Below, in pieces: positions 27,029 to 35,426 of a stretch of DNA of 64,000 bases (its first letter is position 1; the number at the start of each line of letters is the position of its first letter). The translations under genes and the position numbers were made by a program. Origin of the DNA: Bradyrhizobium zhengyangense (GTDB lineage Bacteria > Pseudomonadota > Alphaproteobacteria > Rhizobiales > Xanthobacteraceae); contig NZ_JAKLUA010000001.1 in assembly GCF_022012435.1 (NCBI RefSeq), forward strand, positions 1,178,001 to 1,242,000. The letters run 5' to 3'. Under the pieces are notes generated by a model. It saw nothing but the letters and a program-made list of their open reading frames with translations. It had not been told where the DNA came from and ran no database searches.

Positions 27029-27484
27029 TCACCTCAGCTTATTGAGCAACGCCATCAGCAACTCGCGCTCTTTCGCATCCAGCGGCGCCAGCGTCTCCCG
27101 CGTGATCGCAATCGCATTGGGCGCGAGCTTCTCCGCAAGCTGCTGACCGGCACGCGTCAGGCTCACCAGCAGGCGCCGTCCGTCCTCGGGATCCTGGCTG
27201 GTCTCGGTCAGGCCGCGCGCCGTGAGGCGGTCGATCACGCCCTTGATGGTCGCGACATCCATCGCAGTCAAACGTCCGAGCTGGTTCTGCGAGCACGGCC
27301 CGGTCTCGGCGAGCTTGGACAGCGCCGCCCACTGCGTCGGCGTCAGATTGGTGCCGATGTCGCGGGAGAAGATCGAGCTGTGGCGCTGCCAGACCTGGCG
27401 CAGGATGAAGCCGACCTGCTCGTCGAGCACGTAAGGCGGCTTGCCCTGCTTGACGCTCTTCTTCGCCGTGACGCTTCTCGCCAT
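27029..27484 (-). CDS. MarR-family regulator of the nicotinate block
   Basis: A 151-residue winged-helix protein. The recognition region reads CSQNQLGRLTAMDVATIKGVIDRL, with the wing DPEDGRRLLVSLTRAGQQL. The start at 27484 has GGGGGACGG just upstream; a GTG six codons earlier overlaps the livF stop. It is the last gene of the operon that begins with hnr, an arrangement suited to autoregulation. In Pseudomonas putida a MarR protein, NicR, controls nicotinate genes in response to 6-hydroxynicotinate. The four TTYGT-NN-ACRAA palindromes in this block are its probable targets. Confidence 0.9.
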   Translation of the reverse strand: MARSVTAKKSVKQGKPPYVLDEQVGFILRQVWQRHSSIFSRDIGTNLTPTQWAALSKLAETGPCSQNQLGRLTAMDVATIKGVIDRLTARGLTETSQDPEDGRRLLVSLTRAGQQLAEKLAPNAIAITRETLAPLDAKERELLMALLNKLR

Positions 27485-27498
27485 CCGTCCCCCGCCCC

Positions 27499-28203
27499 TC
27501 ACAACGACAGATGCGCGTCACGGATGTCCGGACGCGCGTCGAGCTCAGCCATGGTACCGCCGAAACAAATGCGGCCGCGCTCGATGATATAGGCGCGATC
27601 GGAAATCAACCGCGCAAAGTGCAAATTCTGCTCGGAGACGACGATGCTGACGCCCTCCTTCTTCATGGTCAGGATGGCATCGACCATCTGCTCCACGATC
27701 TTCGGCGACAGGCCTTCCGAGGGCTCGTCCAGCAGCACCAGCGACGGATTGCCCATCAGCGTACGCGCGATCGTCAGCATCTGCTGCTCGCCGCCGCTCA
27801 TGCGGCCGCCGGGACGGTTCTTCATCTCGCCCAAGTTCGGAAACAGCGCGAACAGCTTTTCCCGATCCCAGTGCGGTGCATTGGGCCGTTTCGGCTGGCG
27901 GCCGACTTCGAGATTCTCCTCCACCGTCAAATCCGTGAAGATGCGCCGCTCCTCCGGCACATAGCCGAGCCCTTCGCGCACGATTTCGTGGGTCGGTTTC
28001 GCCGAGACATTCTTGCCCTCGAACACGATGCGGCCGGTGCGCTGCGCGACGAGGCCGACGATCGAGCGAAACGTGGTCGACTTGCCGGCGCCGTTGCGCC
28101 CGAGCAGCGCCACCACCTCACCCTCTCCGACCTCGAAACCGATGTCGAACAGGATATGCGCGGGGCCGTAATGGCTGTTGAGGTCCTGTACCGTAAGCTT
28201 CAT
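27499..28203 (-). CDS. ABC transporter ATPase, LivF type
   Basis: A 234-residue ATPase of the branched-chain amino acid transporter family. Walker A is LLGRNGAGKSTTF, the signature RMSGGEQQM, and Walker B LVLLDEPSEGL. It overlaps livG by four bases at its start. With the LivG-type ATPase, the fused permease and the binding protein it forms one HAAT-family importer. Its place between hnr and the MarR gene suggests transport of nicotinate, 6-hydroxynicotinate or a related compound rather than leucine. Confidence 0.93.
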   Translation of the reverse strand: MKLTVQDLNSHYGPAHILFDIGFEVGEGEVVALLGRNGAGKSTTFRSIVGLVAQRTGRIVFEGKNVSAKPTHEIVREGLGYVPEERRIFTDLTVEENLEVGRQPKRPNAPHWDREKLFALFPNLGEMKNRPGGRMSGGEQQMLTIARTLMGNPSLVLLDEPSEGLSPKIVEQMVDAILTMKKEGVSIVVSEQNLHFARLISDRAYIIERGRICFGGTMAELDARPDIRDAHLSL

Positions 28204-28991
28204 GCCGAGGCTCCCTCGCGATGGCCGCCCTCATAAAGCAGGCCCTCGCCGAGATAGATCGCCTGCACCTGCGGATTGCCGCGCACCTCGGCCGGCGACC
28301 CCTCGGCGATCAGCGTGCCGCGATTGAGCACGATGATACGATCGGCATGTTCGAACACCACGTCCATATCGTGCTCGGTGAAGAGCACGCCGATCGACTT
28401 CTCGTTCGCGATCTGGGCCGTCAGCCGCATCAGCTCGACGCGCTCGCGCGGCGCCATGCCGGCGGTCGGCTCATCCATCAGCAGGAGCTTTGGATCATTG
28501 GCGAGCGCGACCGCAAGCTCGAGCCGCTTGAGGTCGCCATAGGCGAGTTCGCCGCAGGGACGGTCGGCATAGCCGCCCATGCCGACCAGCTCGAGCAGCC
28601 GCCCGGCCTCGCTGCGGTCGACATTCGGCGCCGAGCCCCAGAGATCGAACAGCTGCTTGCGATGCGAGATCAGCGCGACCTGCACGTTCTCGCGCACCGT
28701 CATGGTGGCGAAGGTCGCGGTGATCTGGAAGGTGCGTCCCACGCCCATGCGCCAAATCTCGCGCGGCTTCTTGCCCGTGGTCTCCTCACCAAGCAGGCGA
28801 ACATGGCCGCTATCAGGTCTGTTCTGGCCGTTGAGCATGTCGAAGCAGGTGCTCTTGCCCGCGCCGTTCGGACCGATCAGCGCCAGAATTTCGCCTGATC
28901 GCAGCGAGAACGAGACGCCGCGCACGGCGTGGATGCCGCCATAGGATTTGGTCAGACCTTCGACCGCAAGAAGTGGGGGTGCAAGGCTCAT
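28200..28991 (-). CDS. ABC transporter ATPase, LivG type
   Basis: A 263-residue ATPase. Walker A is LIGPNGAGKSTCFDML and Walker B LLLMDEPTAGM; the signature region is unusual, ELAYGDLKRLELA, where LSxGxxR is normal, as in many LivG proteins. The C-terminal extension with GNPQVQAIYLGEG is also typical of LivG. It overlaps the fused permease gene and livF by four bases each, so the transport genes are translated as a coupled set. Confidence 0.93.
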   Translation of the reverse strand: MSLAPPLLAVEGLTKSYGGIHAVRGVSFSLRSGEILALIGPNGAGKSTCFDMLNGQNRPDSGHVRLLGEETTGKKPREIWRMGVGRTFQITATFATMTVRENVQVALISHRKQLFDLWGSAPNVDRSEAGRLLELVGMGGYADRPCGELAYGDLKRLELAVALANDPKLLLMDEPTAGMAPRERVELMRLTAQIANEKSIGVLFTEHDMDVVFEHADRIIVLNRGTLIAEGSPAEVRGNPQVQAIYLGEGLLYEGGHREGASA

Positions 28992-30877
28992 TCGGCGGAC
29001 TCGATCGGCTTGGCCAGCAAGGAGGATCCCGGCGGTGGTGACTTCCTGCGACGCTGCGCTAGCATTTCCAGCATGCCGACGATGCCCTTGGGGAAGACGA
29101 CCACGATCAGCACGATGAAGCCGCCAAGCACGAGCTTTGACAGATCAGTCTGGCTCACGAGCCAAATGTTGAGGGCCTTGTAGACGATGGCGCCGATCAC
29201 CCCGCCCGAGACGGTCTCGACGCCGCCGAGCAGCACCATCACCAGCGCATCGACCGAGAGCGAGATGCCGAGATTATCGGGGAAGACGCTGCCCTTGAGG
29301 TAAGCGAACAGCGCGCCGCCGATGCCCGCGGTGGTGCCTGCGATCACGAAGGCGGTCCATTGGATGCGCTTGGCATTGATGCCGACCGCCTCACTCCGCA
29401 GGAGAGAGTCGCGCGTGGCGCGGAGCGCATAGCCGAACGGCGAGAACACCGCGATCCTGAGCGCAATCGTCACCAGCGCCGCGACGCCCAGCGCCAGCCA
29501 GTAAAAATGCGACGGGCTCGCCGCCCAGCTCGCAGGCCAGACGCCCAAGATGCCGTTATCGCCGCCTGTCACGCTCACCCACTGGAACGCGATCGACCAC
29601 ACGATCTGCGCGAAGGCCAGCGTCAGCATCGCGAAGTAGACGCCGGAGAGCTGCACGGCGAAGAAGCCGAACACGGCAGCGCCCATGCAGCCGAGCAACG
29701 GCCCGAGCAAGAGGCAGACGATCATCGGCAGTCCCGCCATCTTGGCGAGGAAGGCGACGCCGTAAGCGCCGAGACCGAAATAGGCGGCGTGGCCGAAGGA
29801 TGCGAGCCCGCCGACCGACATCAGGAAATGCAGGCTGACGGCGAAGATCACGAAGATCGCGATCTCAGAGCCGACAGTCAGCGCGTAATTGCCGGCGAAC
29901 AGCGGCAGCAGCGCGGCGATGACCAGCGCGGCCAGCGACGCCAGCCGCTCGTTGGACGTCAGCGGCCGCCAGGGATTGACTGACAGCCCCGGCGTCTTGC
30001 GCGCGGCCGCTTCCGGCTTGCCGAACAGGCCCCAAGGCCGGACGATCAGCACCGCGGCCATCACCAGGAAGACCAGGATGATGGAAATCTTCGGAAAGAT
30101 CAGGATGCCGAAGGCATTCAGCTCGGAGACGAGCACGGCCGCGACGAACGCGCCGACGATGCTGCCGAGGCCGCCGATCACCACCACCACAAAGACCTCG
30201 ACGATGATGCGCAGGTCCATGGCGTGATGCACGGCATCGCGCGGGATCTGGAGCGCACCGCCGAGCGCAGCAAGGAAGACGCCGACCGCGAAGACCGATG
30301 TGAACAGCCATTTCTGATTGACGCCAAGCGCCGCGACCATGTCACGGTCCTGCGTCGCGGCGCGCACCAAAACGCCCCAACGCGTGCGCTGGAACAGCAG
30401 CCAGAGAATGCCGAGCACGACCGGGCCAAGCACGATCAGGAACAGATCATAACTCGGGATGTTTTGGCCGAAGAAATCGACTGCGCCCTTGAAGCCTGGC
30501 GCGCGGCGGCCGACGAGATCGTCGGGGCCCCAGATCAGCACGACGAGATCCTCGACCATCAAGGTGAGGCCGAACGTGCCGAGCAACTGGAACAGCTCGG
30601 GCGCGTGATAGATGCGCCGCAGCAACACCATCTCGACGAGCACGCCGATCAGCGCCACCGCCAGCGCCGCCATGACAACTCCGCCCCAGAAGCCGAAGGC
30701 GCCGGAGAAGCGTTCGGTGAGCGTGAAGGCGATATAGGCGCCGATCATGTAGAAGGCGCCATGCGCGAAATTCACGATCCGCGTCACGCCAAAGATGATC
30801 GACAGGCCCGAGGCCACCAGGAACAGCGACGCCGCGCTGGCAAGACCGGTCAGAAACTGTACGACGTAAAAGGCCAT
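28988..30877 (-). CDS. Fused LivH-LivM-type ABC permease
   Basis: A 629-residue membrane protein that joins two permeases in one chain. Residues 1 to about 290 are LivH-like (SGLSIIFGVTRIVNFAHGAF near the N terminus). A linker of some 25 residues with LFGKPEAAARK follows, and residues about 310-600 are LivM-like (SVGGLASFGHAAYFGLGAYG). The usual transporter uses two separate genes. The single stop-free frame and intact motifs of both halves show a real fusion. It lies downstream of the binding-protein gene, separated by a strong hairpin. Confidence 0.93.
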   Translation of the reverse strand: MAFYVVQFLTGLASAASLFLVASGLSIIFGVTRIVNFAHGAFYMIGAYIAFTLTERFSGAFGFWGGVVMAALAVALIGVLVEMVLLRRIYHAPELFQLLGTFGLTLMVEDLVVLIWGPDDLVGRRAPGFKGAVDFFGQNIPSYDLFLIVLGPVVLGILWLLFQRTRWGVLVRAATQDRDMVAALGVNQKWLFTSVFAVGVFLAALGGALQIPRDAVHHAMDLRIIVEVFVVVVIGGLGSIVGAFVAAVLVSELNAFGILIFPKISIILVFLVMAAVLIVRPWGLFGKPEAAARKTPGLSVNPWRPLTSNERLASLAALVIAALLPLFAGNYALTVGSEIAIFVIFAVSLHFLMSVGGLASFGHAAYFGLGAYGVAFLAKMAGLPMIVCLLLGPLLGCMGAAVFGFFAVQLSGVYFAMLTLAFAQIVWSIAFQWVSVTGGDNGILGVWPASWAASPSHFYWLALGVAALVTIALRIAVFSPFGYALRATRDSLLRSEAVGINAKRIQWTAFVIAGTTAGIGGALFAYLKGSVFPDNLGISLSVDALVMVLLGGVETVSGGVIGAIVYKALNIWLVSQTDLSKLVLGGFIVLIVVVFPKGIVGMLEMLAQRRRKSPPPGSSLLAKPIESAE

Positions 30878-30905
30878 CGGCGGTCCGGGTTAGATCTGAA
30901 CTTCA

Positions 30906-30932
30906 CCTCTCCCCGCCAAGAGCGGGGAGAGG
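30906..30932. repeat. Strong inverted repeat between binding-protein and permease genes
   Basis: An 11-base perfect stem, CCTCTCCCCGC / GCGGGGAGAGG, with a 5-base loop CAAGA. No run of T follows on the minus strand, so a classical terminator is unlikely. Such hairpins after a binding-protein gene often stabilise the upstream mRNA and give more receptor than permease. Confidence 0.7.
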
Positions 30933-30948
30933 GAGAGATAAGGAGGCA

Positions 30949-32151
30949 TCAATCTTTCGGCCGCAGCTTCTCGACTTCGGCGTCGCTGGGCAAATAGTCC
31001 GAGCCCTTCTTGTAAGACGCATCCACCATCACGCCCTTGCCATCCTTCTGCGCGGTCTTGCCGACAAAGGCACCGAGGGTCGACTGGTGGTCGATCTTGC
31101 GGAAGGTGATCTCGCCGAACGGTGACGGCATCGAAATGCCTTCGGCCGCCGCGATCAACTTGTCGGTGTCGGTCGAGCCCGCCTTCGCCAGGATCGCCGC
31201 GGCCGCCTTGATGGTCTGGTAGCCGACGATCGAGCCGAGGCGCGGATAGTCGTTGTATTTGGCCTGGTAGGCCTTCAGGAACGCATCGTGCTCAGGTGTC
31301 TTGATCGAGTACCAGGGATAGCCGGTGACGATCCAGCCCTCCGGCGTCTCGTCCTTGAGCGGATCGAGATATTCGGGCTCGCCGGTCAGGAACGACACGA
31401 CCTCGCGTCCCTTGAACAGGCCGCGGGTGTTGCCTTCTCGCACGAGCTTGACGAGGTCAGGACCGAAGGTAACGTTGAGGATGGCTTCCGGATTGGCCTG
31501 CGCCACCGCCTGCACCACCGGGCCCGCATCGATCTTGCCCTGCGGCGGCCATTGCTCGTCGACCCACTGGATATCGGGGCGCTTCTCCGACATCAGCTTC
31601 TTGAACACCGCGACCGCCGACTGGCCGTATTCATAGTTCGGCGCGATCGTCGCCCAGCGTTTTGCCGGCAGCTTGGACGCGGCTTCGACCAGCATCGCAG
31701 CCTGCATGTAGTTCGAGGGACGCAGGCGGAAGGTGTACTTGTTGCCCTTTGCCCAGGTCACGGCGTCCGTCAGGGGCTCGGCCGCGAGGAAGAACACTTT
31801 CTTCTGGTTGGCGAAGTCAGAGACCGCAAGGCCAATGTTAGACAGGAACGTGCCCGTCAGCATCGCGACGCCTTCGCTGGAGACGAGCTCGTTGGCCGCG
31901 GTCTGCGCGTCCGCCGGCTTGCCGCCGTCATCCTTGGAGACGACCACGAGCTTCTTGCCGTTGATGCCGCCTGCGGCGTTGATCTCTTCGACCGCGAGCT
32001 GCCAGCCCTTGCGGTAGGGTTCGGTGAACGACGGCAGCAGCGAATAGCTGTTGATCTCGCCGATCTTGATGTCCTCTGCCAGGGCAGAATGGCCCATGCC
32101 GGCCGCCAGAAGCGCAAAGGCCGCGCCGACGAAATAACTTCTTGCTCGCAT
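30949..32151 (-). CDS. Branched-chain-type ABC transporter substrate-binding protein
   Basis: A 400-residue periplasmic binding protein of the LivJ/HAAT group (peripla_BP_6). A signal peptide at residues 1-25 ends in GHSALAED. The mature part starts IKIGEINSYSLLPSFTEPYRKG and continues with VEEINAAGGINGKKLVVVSKD, typical of the family. It precedes the fused permease and both ATPases. Bound ligand unknown; aromatic acids are common ligands of related proteins in rhizobia, and nicotinate or 6-hydroxynicotinate fits this context. Confidence 0.92.
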   Translation of the reverse strand: MRARSYFVGAAFALLAAGMGHSALAEDIKIGEINSYSLLPSFTEPYRKGWQLAVEEINAAGGINGKKLVVVSKDDGGKPADAQTAANELVSSEGVAMLTGTFLSNIGLAVSDFANQKKVFFLAAEPLTDAVTWAKGNKYTFRLRPSNYMQAAMLVEAASKLPAKRWATIAPNYEYGQSAVAVFKKLMSEKRPDIQWVDEQWPPQGKIDAGPVVQAVAQANPEAILNVTFGPDLVKLVREGNTRGLFKGREVVSFLTGEPEYLDPLKDETPEGWIVTGYPWYSIKTPEHDAFLKAYQAKYNDYPRLGSIVGYQTIKAAAAILAKAGSTDTDKLIAAAEGISMPSPFGEITFRKIDHQSTLGAFVGKTAQKDGKGVMVDASYKKGSDYLPSDAEVEKLRPKD

Positions 32152-32228
32152 CCCAACCTCCAGTTTTGAACTTTATCTCTCGATTACGATCCTGCCGGAG
32201 AGACTGTGCCCGCCCTCCGGACTGTCCC

Positions 32229-32813
32229 TTATTTCAAGCCGTCTTCGCCCTTGATCTCGGCGACCGTCAGCCCGCCGACGCGCGGCAGCGGACGGCCGCT
32301 GTCGGTGACGGCGACCGCAACCATGATCTCGTTGGCGCGCGGCGCGTCGTTGATCTGCACTTCCATGCCGTCGAAATGGCTGCGCACGAAGGCGGCGTCC
32401 TTATGCCCAAGCGGAATGTCCAGCGTCGTGCCGGGGCCGCTGCGCTTCTTCGACGAGGGAATCAGCGCCGCGCCCTTGCTGAGCACCTTGCGCACCGGCG
32501 CGCCCATCTTGGGGTGAAGGATCGCGGCGGCATGTTCCAGCTCGCCGTTCTCGCCGACGGCCGCGGCCTTGCCATAGCTCTGCGCCTTGGCGCCGTCGAT
32601 GCCGAGCGCAGCCACCGCGCGCTTTGCCAGCAAATCACCAAGCTCCTCGCCGATCGCGATCAGTGGCGAGAGATCCTCGACATATTTTCCGGCAAAGGGA
32701 TTTTCGATCACGGCGATCGCCGCCGCGCGCCGGGTCGGCGGCGAGACCTGGCGGCCCATCTCCATCTGCGTCTCTTCGACGACGGTGACGATCTTGCGGA
32801 TGATCGCGCTCAT
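32229..32813 (-). CDS. DUF1185 / 'amino acid synthesis' family protein
   Basis: A 194-residue cytoplasmic protein of the PF06684 (DUF1185) family. Marks are an N-terminal RKIVTVVEETQMEMGRQV, then AAIAVIENPFAGKYVEDLSP and a later HKDAAFVRSHFDGMEVQI. The family name 'amino acid synthesis' has no biochemical basis that I know of. It sits between UPF0280 and the transport genes in the operon that begins with hnr. A part in nicotinate breakdown, as an enzyme for a late intermediate or as an accessory factor, is plausible but open. Confidence 0.85.
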   Translation of the reverse strand: MSAIIRKIVTVVEETQMEMGRQVSPPTRRAAAIAVIENPFAGKYVEDLSPLIAIGEELGDLLAKRAVAALGIDGAKAQSYGKAAAVGENGELEHAAAILHPKMGAPVRKVLSKGAALIPSSKKRSGPGTTLDIPLGHKDAAFVRSHFDGMEVQINDAPRANEIMVAVAVTDSGRPLPRVGGLTVAEIKGEDGLK

Positions 32814-32828
32814 GCTTCGCTTCCCTGT

Positions 32829-33728
32829 TCAGGCACTGACCGCGTTCTCAAGCACCAGCGGGCGCGGTCGTTGCTCTTCTATATCCTTAGGTCCGATGAC
32901 AAGCATATCACCACAAAGCCTGAGCACGGCACCCTCGATCAATCCGCGATCGAATAATTGCCGTGCACATTCCGCGCCAGATTCGAGCGCGATGGCGATC
33001 TCTTCGTGCGACAATTCACCGACATTGCGAGTCACAAGACGCGCACCGAGATCGCTGTCGGGCTGGAGCTCGTTGGCGGGCTGCCTGACAATGGCGGAAT
33101 GTCCGGGCAGATCGACGGAGTTGGCTATCACGGTCGCGGCCGCGTCGGCCTGCGAGGCCGTCGCCGCCAGCACCGTCACCGCGTCGGCAATGCCCAGCGA
33201 AAAGCTGCGGCCATGACGTCCGCTGGTCGCGATGCCGCGGGCCGGATCGTCGGCATCGACCCTCATGGCGTGCATCACGCCGTCGCGATCAGGCCGGTCC
33301 ATCAGGCCGACGGAAAAATGCTGGCCTGCGCCGAGGTACAGCGCGATATCGCCGCCATTGTTGACATAGGCCTGATCGAGCGTCGCGACATGTAGCATGG
33401 CCCCGAGAATTTCCTCGGCCACGCTGCCCGCTACCGCTGCCATCGGCGTGATGAAGCGATCCCAGGCGTAAGGCGTAACCGCAGCGTACATGCGCCGGGC
33501 CACCGTGCCCGTCAGCGAACAGGCCGCCGGCAGCGCCGCCCTCCGCAATTCCGGCAGCTCCGCACAGAGTTCGTCAAGAAGCCCGGTGAACCGGCGCGCC
33601 GCAGCCTCGTACGCCGCGTGCACCTGATGCTCGGGCCCCCTCGCCTCGACGATCAGATCAATCGGTCCATCCTGCAAATGCAGCCGCCGGCCATCAGACA
33701 GCATTGCGATTTGCGGGAGGCGTGTCAT
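32829..33728 (-). CDS. UPF0280 protein, ApbE-like flavin transferase fold
   Basis: A 299-residue protein of the UPF0280 (COG2122) family. Several stretches parallel ApbE, the FAD:protein FMN transferase: YVNNGGDIALYLG (NxGGD, residues 122-127), GIATSGRHGRSF (165-176), DAVTVLAATASQADAAATV (182-200). Its ATG overlaps the stop of hnr (ATGA), so the two are translated together. The 6-hydroxynicotinate reductase of Eubacterium barkeri is reported to hold covalently bound flavin. I infer that this protein attaches flavin to the adjacent reductase; no such activity is established for UPF0280 as far as I know. Confidence 0.8.
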   Translation of the reverse strand: MTRLPQIAMLSDGRRLHLQDGPIDLIVEARGPEHQVHAAYEAAARRFTGLLDELCAELPELRRAALPAACSLTGTVARRMYAAVTPYAWDRFITPMAAVAGSVAEEILGAMLHVATLDQAYVNNGGDIALYLGAGQHFSVGLMDRPDRDGVMHAMRVDADDPARGIATSGRHGRSFSLGIADAVTVLAATASQADAAATVIANSVDLPGHSAIVRQPANELQPDSDLGARLVTRNVGELSHEEIAIALESGAECARQLFDRGLIEGAVLRLCGDMLVIGPKDIEEQRPRPLVLENAVSA

Positions 33729-35182
33729 GCCCGCAGTCCCGGGATCGGGTTCTGCCAGGGGAGCGGACGGACATCATCGCCACCCCTCACCTCGGACAGC
33801 GGCTTGACGTAGTCCATGTGCCCGCCGAGCGCAGCATAGTCGGACAGTTTCATCGTGAATTCGATCGGCGCGACCAGCGCCGGCGTCGGCACATAGCCGA
33901 ACGCGCCCGCGGGCATTTGGGTCACATCGACCATGTAGGTGATGCCGCCGCCCGGCCAGACATAAACCGCCGCACCGCCGCTGGTGACGCGCGTCAGCGC
34001 ATCCTTCACCGAGCGCGTCAGCCGCACCGGATTGTCGGTGACGCCGGCACGCAAGGACCCGCCCGCACCGGCCATGAACAGCACCGTGCACAGCGCCGGC
34101 TCGCAATTTTCCTGGATACGCTCGACCGAGAATTTCAGATCGGCCGGCATCTCCGTCTCGACCGGCTTCAAGGCCTCGTCGAGCACGTAGTAAGAGGAAT
34201 GCTCGCCGGTCGTGGACACCATCAGCATCGAGAGACCGGGCTTGGCCTCCTTGGCGTCGAACGGACCGAGGATGGCGAGCGGATCGGAGATATTCGTGCC
34301 GCCCCAGCCGGTGCCAGGATCGGCGACCTGGAAATAGCGGCCGGGCGTCGAGCGCCGGCCCTTCATCTTGATGCCGGTGTCGGCGATGTCGAGCAGTTTT
34401 CCCGCCTGATGCTCGCTGAGCACGCCGGTGATGTGGTCGTCGACCACGACGACCTCATCGACCTTGCCATGCCATTGCTTGGCGAACATGCCGATGGTCG
34501 CCGAGCCGCAGCCGACGCGCATGCGCTCTTCTTTCACGCCGTTGACGATCGGCGGCTGGCCGGCCTGCACCACCACGCTGGCGCCGCCGTCGATGGTCAG
34601 CTCCACCGCCTTGCAATTGGCGAGATCCATCAGCGTGTCGCAGGTGACGCGGCCCTCTTTTTTGGAGCCGCCCGTGAGATGATGCACGCCGCCGAGCGAC
34701 AGCATCTGCGAGCCGTATTCGCTCGTCGTGACATGGCCGACCGCCTCGCCCTGCGCGCGCACGGTCGCGGTCTCAGGCCCGAGATAGCGATCGGTATCGA
34801 TCTTCACCTTGACGCCGCAATAGGAGAAGATGCCCTCGGTGACGACAGTCACCATGTCGACGCCGTCGACCTCGGACGAGACGATGAAAGGCGCCGGCTT
34901 GTAGTCGGGATAGGTCGTCCCCGCGCCAATCGCGGTCACGAAGGTCGAGGGCTCGTGGACGAGCTTGCCGTCCCAGTCTTCGCTGCGGCTGAACGGCACC
35001 AGCTTGCCGCCCTGCGACACCGTGCGCTCGAGAATGACGTGCGGATCGACGCGGACGAGCTTGCCGTCGTGGTTGGCATAGCGGTCGCAGGCGCCCGCCG
35101 CGCCCGGCTTGATGAAGCACATCACCGGACAGGCATCGCAGCGGATCTTGTCGGTGGCCGCGCTCGTTGTTTCCATCACCAT
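33725..35182 (-). CDS. hnr: 6-hydroxynicotinate reductase
   Basis: A 485-residue homologue of the ferredoxin-dependent 6-hydroxynicotinate reductase of Eubacterium barkeri, which reduces 6-hydroxynicotinate to 1,4,5,6-tetrahydro-6-oxonicotinate. The N terminus has four cysteines, C15, C18, C22 and C32 (RCDACPVMC and GAC), likely binding an iron-sulfur cluster. A GCGSATIG stretch at residues 224-231 resembles the SGAT-type site for covalent flavin, with T229 the candidate. The start at 35182 is uncertain, since no good ribosome site is present and an ATG two codons on is possible. A palindrome lies 29 bases upstream. The gene is divergent from nicA. Confidence 0.88.
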   Translation of the reverse strand: MVMETTSAATDKIRCDACPVMCFIKPGAAGACDRYANHDGKLVRVDPHVILERTVSQGGKLVPFSRSEDWDGKLVHEPSTFVTAIGAGTTYPDYKPAPFIVSSEVDGVDMVTVVTEGIFSYCGVKVKIDTDRYLGPETATVRAQGEAVGHVTTSEYGSQMLSLGGVHHLTGGSKKEGRVTCDTLMDLANCKAVELTIDGGASVVVQAGQPPIVNGVKEERMRVGCGSATIGMFAKQWHGKVDEVVVVDDHITGVLSEHQAGKLLDIADTGIKMKGRRSTPGRYFQVADPGTGWGGTNISDPLAILGPFDAKEAKPGLSMLMVSTTGEHSSYYVLDEALKPVETEMPADLKFSVERIQENCEPALCTVLFMAGAGGSLRAGVTDNPVRLTRSVKDALTRVTSGGAAVYVWPGGGITYMVDVTQMPAGAFGYVPTPALVAPIEFTMKLSDYAALGGHMDYVKPLSEVRGGDDVRPLPWQNPIPGLRA

Positions 35183-35211
35183 GTCAAAGCCAGCAGACAG
35201 TGCGGTTATCA

Positions 35212-35223
35212 TTCGTATACGAA
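35212..35223. promoter_or_regulatory. MarR-type operator before hnr
   Basis: Perfect palindrome TTCGTATACGAA, extended by matching ATC/GAT outer bases. It fits the TTYGT-NN-ACRAA pattern and lies 29 bases upstream of the hnr start, where it would cover the promoter. Confidence 0.65.
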
Positions 35224-35361
35224 CGATGTTGCGCGCGGTCCCGATAGCTGTCAAGCGGCGCCGCGCGCGAAAAGGCGCGCCTGCCGAATAAAACCTCATT
35301 TGCCTCCCTGCCTTGTCCACAAAGCGGGCAGCCACGCTGCACTGCGGCATGACGGCTTGCA

Positions 35362-35377
35362 CGTTTGTGTACAAACG
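35362..35377. promoter_or_regulatory. MarR-type operator before nicA
   Basis: Inverted repeat CGTTTGT-GT-ACAAACG, 7-base arms, 49 bases upstream of the nicA ATG. It fits the same pattern as the sites at 35212 and 25569-25596, and so marks nicAB as part of the same regulon as hnr and the enamidase. Confidence 0.65.
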
Positions 35378-35426
35378 GTATCGTCGCGACGTAGAAATTT
35401 CGCGATCGCAGGGTTTGGGAACGAGG

